NCBI GenBank assembly: GCA_019239585.1 | Contig: JAFAZU010000229.1 | Location: 1 to 7,385, forward strand | DNA length: 7,385 bases | DNA from: Acidobacteriaceae bacterium | Lineage (GTDB): Bacteria; Acidobacteriota; Terriglobia; Bryobacterales; Bryobacteraceae | Reading direction: 5' to 3' | Made by a program: the position numbers and the translations under genes | Part shown: positions 1 to 4,732 of the stretch, piece by piece | How positions within the stretch are numbered: the first letter of the stretch is position 1 | How the letters are laid out: the number at the start of each line of letters is the position of its first letter | Notes under the pieces: model-generated | Seen by the model: the letters and a program-made list of their open reading frames with translations, nothing else | The model's database searches: none | Told to the model about the DNA's origin: nothing

Positions 1-1856
1 TAGTGCGCTCGCTCACCCGTGAGCAGTGGCCAGGCACGGCCTTTGCCCCAGTGCTGATAAGGTCCACCATCAGGCCGTTGTCCATAACCGTCATGGTTGT
101 AGCGGTGCCAGCAAGGTCCAAGAGGGGTGTCCACTTTCAGAGTTGCGTCAACGACGCGCAGGCTTTCAACAATTACAGGATCATCAGGAGGAAGGACTCC
201 ATAGCGGACAAGCTGCAGGAAACCCGCATCCACGATGTCGCGGGCCGGATAGGTTTGCTTCGCTCCGGGCGCTTGGCTGGTCAAGGTCAGTTCAGCTTTA
301 TTTACATCACCAGGAGCTGCTACCTCTCCGGGTTTGGCTGGATTGAGGCGTACATAATAGCGGGGTGATCCAGGCAGAAGCGATCCCTCGTTCGTAACGG
401 TCCACTCTTCGAGATGCGCGCGGAGGAAATCGGCGTAGCTTCCGAGGAAATCTGCTGTTTCATTTTTCCCCTCTTCTCCGGCAAATGAAGCAGCGCAGAT
501 AAAAGCCGCAATCACCGTTGCCAGAGTGGACGGTGAATAGCCGCTCGCTTCTTCCCATCGCTCTTCACCCGTAACAGGCCCGCTATGGAGCAAAAAGGCG
601 ATCGCGCGATTGATCATGACTCGCGGATCAAACTCCCCCAGTAACCCGAGTTGATAAAGCCGACGCGCAAGCAAGACTGGGAAGGCCACTTCGTCCAGTT
701 GCGTGGCTTTCCAGTAGGCTTCTCCATCCACCCAGAAGTTCTGCGGGAAATTGCCGTTTTCTTCCTGTCGGGCTGCCAGGTAAATCAAAGCGCGCAGTGG
801 CACATCTGTATTGCCAGCCGCAAGCAGCCCCATGACGCTTTGCACCATGTCCCGCGTCCACACCAGATGATAACCGCCTTTACCGTCCTGATCGCCGCGC
901 GCTTCGCCCCAAGGAATCGTGAGCGATGCAACAAAAGCGCCCTGGAACAATTTGTCTTCGTGAGTCAGTAACAGGTTCCAACTGGAGTGGAAGAGTTGAC
1001 CGTTGTCACTGCTCACCTTTTCCAAAGGCATCCTGCCTTGAGCCGCCCCGTTCCACTGCTCGATAAAGACCTTTCGCTGATCTCTATAGGGAACCCCCAG
1101 ACTTTGGAACAGGGCCGAAACGGCGCTGGAGATGCTTTCTCCAAAGGCCAAGCCAAGCGTGAACTCTCGATTTTTGCCGAGATCAAGCTCCCCGGTAAGC
1201 GCCACATTTCCGTTTTTCGCTTCGTCGAACTCAAACGTCATCGCGTGGTTTTTTGCTAGATCGGTGTAGCCGTCACTGTGTCCGACATAGCCGCAAGAGA
1301 GCCGGGAGAAGTGACAGGAAGCTCCGAGTGCCAGCCAGCGGTTATGCTTTTCCGCCACGAGCAACTCCCGGCCCGAGACCTCCACCACAAACGCGTTATT
1401 GCCCTCTCCTCCCAGTTCTAAATGAGGAGCGCACAACACATAAGCCTTTAATTGCTGCAAGAATTTCGGATCACCTTCGAAGTTGGCGCGCAGGAGAATG
1501 CAAGGCCGCGTGGGTTCCGCAATGATTTCTTTTATCAACGAGAAACGCTTTCCGCCATCGTGCCGGGTAATTCTATAGCCTTGCGAGGGCAAGATGCGCT
1601 CAACGTTACAAGGCAGATCGCGCCTTTCTTCCAGAAAGAGCCCCTTTCCATCTGAAAAAAGGAATTCCAGGTCTTTTAACTGCGGGCGGTCGACAGTCGG
1701 ATAATACGCCTCCGTTAAAATGCCGTGCCAGATTGTGAACCAGATACGGCTGCCGGGCGAGTAAGCTGTTCCAATCCCTTCCTTGTCCGCATGTGTCCAG
1801 TGCGGAGGTAGTCCCGGCGCTCCGAATGCGCTTCTGTTTCCACGAAAATGTGGCAT
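1..1856 (-). CDS. GH15 glucoamylase (glucan 1,4-alpha-glucosidase), 3' end cut off by window edge
   Basis: Glucoamylase-type exo-hydrolase that releases glucose from the non-reducing ends of alpha-glucans such as starch, glycogen or maltodextrins. The minus frame is open without a stop from the ATG at 1856-1854 to base 1 (618 codons plus 2 bases). Residues 1 to about 260 resemble the glucodextranase-type N-terminal beta domain that precedes the catalytic barrel in prokaryotic GH15 enzymes ('GSRIWFTIWHGILTEAYYP'). The (alpha/alpha)6 catalytic domain begins near residue 285, with 'GGYHLVWTRDM' at 328-337. The motif 'RWEEASGYSPSTLA' (433-446) carries the likely general acid Glu435 (bases 554-552). 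'GKGRAWPLLTGERAH' at the window edge carries the likely general base Glu615 (bases 14-12). No signal peptide is visible, so it is probably cytoplasmic. An AAGGGAG ribosome site at 1866-1860 supports the start, though spacing is short (3 nt). It lies 44 bp downstream of the pyruvate oxidase-like gene, probably in one operon. The C-terminal part is outside the window. Family assignment is firm; the exact substrate is not. Confidence 0.9.
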   Translation of the reverse strand, partial: MPHFRGNRSAFGAPGLPPHWTHADKEGIGTAYSPGSRIWFTIWHGILTEAYYPTVDRPQLKDLEFLFSDGKGLFLEERRDLPCNVERILPSQGYRITRHDGGKRFSLIKEIIAEPTRPCILLRANFEGDPKFLQQLKAYVLCAPHLELGGEGNNAFVVEVSGRELLVAEKHNRWLALGASCHFSRLSCGYVGHSDGYTDLAKNHAMTFEFDEAKNGNVALTGELDLGKNREFTLGLAFGESISSAVSALFQSLGVPYRDQRKVFIEQWNGAAQGRMPLEKVSSDNGQLFHSSWNLLLTHEDKLFQGAFVASLTIPWGEARGDQDGKGGYHLVWTRDMVQSVMGLLAAGNTDVPLRALIYLAARQEENGNFPQNFWVDGEAYWKATQLDEVAFPVLLARRLYQLGLLGEFDPRVMINRAIAFLLHSGPVTGEERWEEASGYSPSTLATVIAAFICAASFAGEEGKNETADFLGSYADFLRAHLEEWTVTNEGSLLPGSPRYYVRLNPAKPGEVAAPGDVNKAELTLTSQAPGAKQTYPARDIVDAGFLQLVRYGVLPPDDPVIVESLRVVDATLKVDTPLGPCWHRYNHDGYGQRPDGGPYQHWGKGRAWPLLTGERAH

Positions 1857-1859
1857 TTG

Positions 1860-1866
1860 CTCCCTT
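1860..1866 (-). promoter_or_regulatory. Ribosome binding site of the glucoamylase gene
   Basis: The minus strand reads AAGGGAG here, three bases before the ATG at 1856. It lies inside the 44-bp gap after the upstream gene, so translation of the glucoamylase is probably initiated independently on a shared mRNA. The rest of the gap shows no terminator-like hairpin. Confidence 0.6.
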
Positions 1867-1900
1867 TCTCAGCTATGGCGTGATACACAAACCAGAACGG

Positions 1901-3658
1901 CTAAATCACCTCACGGACCTTGTCTTCCAAAACCGTTTTGATGATTTTCCAGCGGTCTCTTTCTCCTTTCTCCAGCGCTTCGGCAAAATGCAGCGCCTGT
2001 TCCGCCGTAATGTTGCCCGGCAGCGGCGGTTCATTAGGATCGACAACCGCTTCAATCACAGCAGGGCCAGGATGCGCGAGCGCCTGCCGCAAGGTGCTTT
2101 CCGCGTCCTTGGGATGCTCGATGGTGAAACCTGCTGCTCCGCAGGTTCTGGCGAATCCGGCAAAGTCAATCGGCTGCAACTCGACGCCAAACTGCGGATT
2201 GCCCTCCTGCACCATCTGCTCCCACTTGATCTCGCCGAGGACGTTGTTTTTAATGACAACGATTTTGACCGGCAGTTTATATTTCACGAGCGTTGCGATC
2301 TCGCCCATCAGCATCGTGAAGCCTCCATCTCCGACAATGCAGACAACCTGACGTCCTGGATACGCCACAGATGCTCCCATGCCATACGGCAGACCGTTCG
2401 CCATGGTTGCCAGAAGACCTGACAATGAAAACTGCATGTTGTCGCGCATTTCTATATAGCGGGCCGTCCAGGTCGCAATCGTGCCGCTGTCAGAGCAAAC
2501 GATCGCGTCCGAATCAAGCAGCTTATTTAAGTGATAGGTGACCACTTGCGGCTTCATCGGCATTGAATCATGCGTGCCGCGTTTCTCCATGAGCTGGTTC
2601 CAGGCAGTCATGCGTTTCTGCGATTTTTCGAGAAAGCTTTTGTTGTGCTTTTTAATCAGCGGCGTCAGGGCGCGCAGTACGCTCCGGCAATCTCCGACCA
2701 ATCCCACATCGACGGGATGCCGCAAGCCGATGCGCGTCGGATCAATATCAATCTGAACAGTTTTGGCCTGTCCCGGTTTGGGCAGGAATTCCATATAGGG
2801 GAAGCTGCTGCCCGCGATCACAAAAGTATCGCACTCCTGCAGGGCATCTTGCGACGGCGCGGTACCGAGCAGCCCAATTCCTCCGGTCGTATACGGATGG
2901 CGGTCCGGAACGGCAGCTTTTCCGAGCAGGGCTTTGACAATCGGAGCAGCCGCAGCTTCGGCGAATGCCAACACTTCTTCGCGGGCGTGTAGGCAGCCGC
3001 GCCCGATCAGCATGGCGACCTTTGATCCTTTGTTGATCAGATCAGCGGCCTGCTGTAATGACTGATCGGAGGGAACCGGATGCGGGGCGGCGAAAAGATC
3101 GCTGCTATGCTGCGCAATATTGGCTGATGAACGCTCCTCTTCCGATTTAGTCCACTCCTGAATGTCCTTGGGAATCGTGATATGAGCAACCGTTCTTCGG
3201 GCTAAAGCCGTCTTGATTGCCTCATCGACTACGTTGACAACATGCGCGGGCCCCATTACACGTTGGTTGTAGGCGGCCACATCCATAAATAACTTGTCCA
3301 GATCGACATCCTGCTGGTAGTGAGTGCCGATCAAATCATGAAAGGTGTGCCCCGTAATCGCAAGCACCGGCTGTCCGTCGCATTTCGCGTCATAAAGGCC
3401 GTTCAGTAAATGAATCCCTCCCGGGCCTGAAGTCGCAAGGCATACGCCCAAACGACCTGTGAACTTAGCATAACCGCAGGCGGCGAAAGCGGCTGCTTCC
3501 TCATGCCTTACCTGAATGAAGCGCAGCTTGTCCTGATGCGTGCGCAGGGCTTCAAAGATGCCGTTCACTCCGTCTCCCGGGAAGCCAAAGATGGTGTCAA
3601 CTCCCCAGGCAATCAGCCGATTGACAAGCAAATCCGCTACCGTCACTGTCTTTGCCAT
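1901..3658 (-). CDS. Thiamine-diphosphate-dependent pyruvate oxidase / pyruvate:quinone dehydrogenase-like enzyme
   Basis: Full-length 585-aa member of the ThDP enzyme superfamily. It is closest in pattern to E. coli PoxB (572 aa) and Bacillus YdaP, which decarboxylate pyruvate to acetate and CO2 and pass electrons through FAD to quinone or oxygen. The N-terminal PYR domain (about 5-170) has the activating glutamate Glu53 in 'RHEEAAAFAA' and the 'SGPGGIHLLNGLYDA' segment. The central domain (about 200-330) has 'VQIDIDP' and 'VGDCRSVLRALTPL', matching the FAD-binding domain of PoxB. The C-terminal PP domain has the ThDP/Mg motif GDGG (443-446), with NN at 471-472 after 25 residues. The C-terminal tail (about 555-585) is charged and helical, unlike the lipid-binding tail of E. 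coli PoxB, so membrane attachment is uncertain. The start at 3658 has a strong AAAGGAG site. No signal peptide. First gene of the minus operon. Another 2-oxo acid substrate cannot be excluded; acetolactate synthase is less likely given the PoxB-like pattern. Confidence 0.88.
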   Translation of the reverse strand: MAKTVTVADLLVNRLIAWGVDTIFGFPGDGVNGIFEALRTHQDKLRFIQVRHEEAAAFAACGYAKFTGRLGVCLATSGPGGIHLLNGLYDAKCDGQPVLAITGHTFHDLIGTHYQQDVDLDKLFMDVAAYNQRVMGPAHVVNVVDEAIKTALARRTVAHITIPKDIQEWTKSEEERSSANIAQHSSDLFAAPHPVPSDQSLQQAADLINKGSKVAMLIGRGCLHAREEVLAFAEAAAAPIVKALLGKAAVPDRHPYTTGGIGLLGTAPSQDALQECDTFVIAGSSFPYMEFLPKPGQAKTVQIDIDPTRIGLRHPVDVGLVGDCRSVLRALTPLIKKHNKSFLEKSQKRMTAWNQLMEKRGTHDSMPMKPQVVTYHLNKLLDSDAIVCSDSGTIATWTARYIEMRDNMQFSLSGLLATMANGLPYGMGASVAYPGRQVVCIVGDGGFTMLMGEIATLVKYKLPVKIVVIKNNVLGEIKWEQMVQEGNPQFGVELQPIDFAGFARTCGAAGFTIEHPKDAESTLRQALAHPGPAVIEAVVDPNEPPLPGNITAEQALHFAEALEKGERDRWKIIKTVLEDKVREVI

Positions 3659-3665
3659 TCATGTT

Positions 3666-3672
3666 CTCCTTT
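3666..3672 (-). promoter_or_regulatory. Strong ribosome binding site of the pyruvate oxidase-like gene
   Basis: The minus strand reads AAAGGAG, seven bases before the ATG at 3658. This near-consensus Shine-Dalgarno fixes the start. It is the strongest ribosome site in the window. Confidence 0.8.
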
Positions 3673-3750
3673 GTATGCGCGTCCTGGAGCATCGATTGCT
3701 TTACGTCCCTGTCACCAAAAACCGGAGCAGCAAGGAGGCCAGGCAGTTCC

Positions 3751-3773
3751 GGTAAGTCTTGCGGAAACTTACC
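3751..3773. repeat. Perfect 7-bp inverted repeat with 9-nt spacer
   Basis: GGTAAGT at 3751-3757 is the exact reverse complement of ACTTACC at 3767-3773. The spacer CTTGCGGAA contains CGGAA (3762-3766), which can instead pair with TTCCG at 3747-3751, so two mutually exclusive hairpins are possible. It lies about 93-115 bases upstream of the pyruvate oxidase-like start codon, so it may be a protein operator or a hairpin in that gene's leader. There is no U-tract, so a simple terminator is unlikely. Confidence 0.5.
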
Positions 3774-3808
3774 TTCTTCATCGTGCGGCACCGAAGGTCT
3801 ATCAGTAT

Positions 3809-3822
3809 GTGACTTTTCTCAC
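3809..3822. promoter_or_regulatory. Crp/Fnr-type binding site, copy 1
   Basis: GTGACTTTTCTCAC, preceded by T and followed by G, gives TGTGA-N6-TCACG. This is nine of the ten defined positions of the Crp consensus TGTGA-N6-TCACA. The same 14 bases recur at 3859-3872. It lies 136 bp upstream of the pyruvate oxidase-like start codon and 119 bp upstream of the DUF1858-like start codon. Which Crp/Fnr family member binds cannot be told from the site. Confidence 0.65.
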
Positions 3823-3858
3823 GACTACCACTAAAAGCGAAACAAAAATGTACAAGTA

Positions 3859-3872
3859 GTGACTTTTCTCAC
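3859..3872. promoter_or_regulatory. Crp/Fnr-type binding site, copy 2
   Basis: GTGACTTTTCTCAC, preceded by A and followed by A, gives AGTGA-N6-TCACA. The core is identical to copy 1, including its asymmetric centre CTTTTC, and lies exactly 50 bp to the right. Its end is 69 bp upstream of the DUF1858-like start codon. If it acts at the usual class II position (-41.5), transcription to the right would begin near 3907, but no good -10 is seen there. Confidence 0.65.
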
Positions 3873-3941
3873 ATCGCCTGAGCGCCGGGAGGGAGCAACA
3901 TCAAGACAAGATGAGCGGACCTTCCGAAACTCAGCACTTCT

Positions 3942-4169
3942 ATGACTATCGATCCAAAGACCACGGTCGGCGAATTGATTAATGCCCTTCCGAGTACGAT
4001 GCCGGTTTTGCAATCGTATGGAATCTCTCCCCAGCAGGCCGTTGACAAACCCCTGTGGAAGGCATTGTCGGATGTTCATGCGGACGTTGGAGAGTTCTTG
4101 CACGCCTTGGATGAGATTGATTGGAATGCTGAATCTCCAATCAAACTGGAGGAAGCGGAGGAACGCTGA
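3942..4169 (+). CDS. Small DUF1858/ScdA_N-like helical protein lacking cysteines
   Basis: A 75-aa soluble acidic protein. The pattern 'TTVGELINALPSTMPVLQSYGI' followed by a helical segment ending 'VGEFLHALDEIDW' resembles the short DUF1858 and ScdA_N (DUF542) domains. ScdA_N occurs at the N-terminus of the iron-sulfur repair protein RIC/YtfE/ScdA. Both families normally carry cysteines after the 'GI' position; here that place reads 'GISPQQAVDKPLW' and the whole protein has no cysteine. Direct metal or thiol chemistry is therefore unlikely, and a protein-protein role is more plausible (inference). The ATG at 3942 is the only usable start after the in-frame TGA at 3912-3914, but no clear Shine-Dalgarno precedes it. 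It ends 18 bp before the secreted-protein gene and heads the operon that leads to formate dehydrogenase. Family likeness is moderate; the coding call is good. Confidence 0.7.
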   Translation: MTIDPKTTVGELINALPSTMPVLQSYGISPQQAVDKPLWKALSDVHADVGEFLHALDEIDWNAESPIKLEEAEER

Positions 4170-4187
4170 AAGGAAAGAGGCTAGTGT

Positions 4188-4682
4188 ATGCACCAACTCA
4201 AATGGAACTCTTCAATGGTGCTGGCTCTGTTGGCGGCGCCTTTGCTGGCTATTGCGAGCGATCAGCCCAACTTTAGTGGCACCTGGAAATTAGATCCTGC
4301 CAGAAGCCCAGGCGTCAATGGGGCAACCATTACGCTCAACATCAAAGACGAAGCGGGCAAGATCAGCTACGAACGAACGGTGAAACAAACGGACGGAAAA
4401 CAAACGGCAGCTCATTTTACCTGCTCACCTGGCGGCAGCAACTGCGACTTCGACGAGAACGGCCACAAGGCGAAAGTGTCCCTTTGGTACGACGGATCTG
4501 CGCTGATGATTCTGAAGACGGGCGGGCCTAAACAGGACGCGACAACGGAACGGAAACTGGAGCTTTCGGCGGATGGGAACACCTTGAAAGTCCAGTTCAT
4601 GAACCTTGACCTGGACAAGAGCGATAAACCGGAGACGCTGGTTTTTACAAAGCAGCCAAATTCAGCTGCATCAGCACAATAA
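4188..4682 (+). CDS. Secreted lipocalin-like beta-rich protein, function unknown
   Basis: A 164-aa protein with a Sec-type signal peptide: Lys5, a hydrophobic core at about 10-22, and an AIA motif giving likely cleavage after Ala23. The mature part of about 141 residues begins near 'NFSGTWKLD' and alternates polar and hydrophobic strands, as in small extracytoplasmic beta-barrel proteins often annotated lipocalin-like or hypothetical in Acidobacteriota. It has two cysteines, Cys79 and Cys86 in 'FTCSPGGSNCDF', close enough for a disulfide. No catalytic motif is recognised. An AGAGG site at 4176-4180 sits seven bases before the ATG. It is 18 bp after the DUF1858-like gene and 50 bp before formate dehydrogenase, so it is probably co-transcribed with both. 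A role linked to formate oxidation would be guesswork. Confidence 0.82.
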   Translation: MHQLKWNSSMVLALLAAPLLAIASDQPNFSGTWKLDPARSPGVNGATITLNIKDEAGKISYERTVKQTDGKQTAAHFTCSPGGSNCDFDENGHKAKVSLWYDGSALMILKTGGPKQDATTERKLELSADGNTLKVQFMNLDLDKSDKPETLVFTKQPNSAASAQ

Positions 4683-4732
4683 GAAGTCTTACGAGGATGG
4701 ATACGCAGGTATTTTCATAATCTACGAATTGC

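Larger units (their letters stand above)
3659..3941. other. Divergent intergenic control region
   Basis: A 283-bp non-coding stretch between the minus-strand operon and the plus-strand operon. Reading frames inside it are short, overlapping and resemble no protein I know. It holds the ribosome site of the pyruvate oxidase-like gene, an inverted repeat (3751-3773) and two copies of a 14-bp Crp/Fnr-like palindrome (3809-3822, 3859-3872). I could not find convincing -35/-10 pairs for either direction; TACAAG at 3851-3856 is a weak candidate -10 for the plus strand. Promoters must lie here for at least one operon, possibly activator-dependent ones with poor consensus elements. Confidence 0.7.

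Noticed and set aside
1..1790. Several plus-strand open frames of 60-110 codons
   Set aside because: They are antisense shadows of the single open minus-strand GH15 frame, whose catalytic motifs are clear.
1793..2422. A 209-codon plus-strand open frame
   Set aside because: It lies opposite the C-terminal domain of the ThDP enzyme (and extends over the start of GH15), has no recognisable motif, and its composition is that of an antisense translation.
3751..3773. Inverted repeat as a rho-independent terminator
   Set aside because: The stem is AT/GC mixed and short, no T-tract follows on either strand, and the genes diverge from this region so no terminator is expected.
3503..3859. Plus-strand open frame crossing the start of the pyruvate oxidase-like gene into the intergenic region
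   Set aside because: It overlaps a well-supported gene start and both regulatory elements, and its translation resembles nothing known.
3911..3982. Possible 23-codon leader peptide starting at ATG 3911
   Set aside because: The purine-rich GGGAGGGAG (3888-3896) is too far upstream (about 14 nt) to be a good ribosome site, and the peptide has no attenuation-like run of codons.
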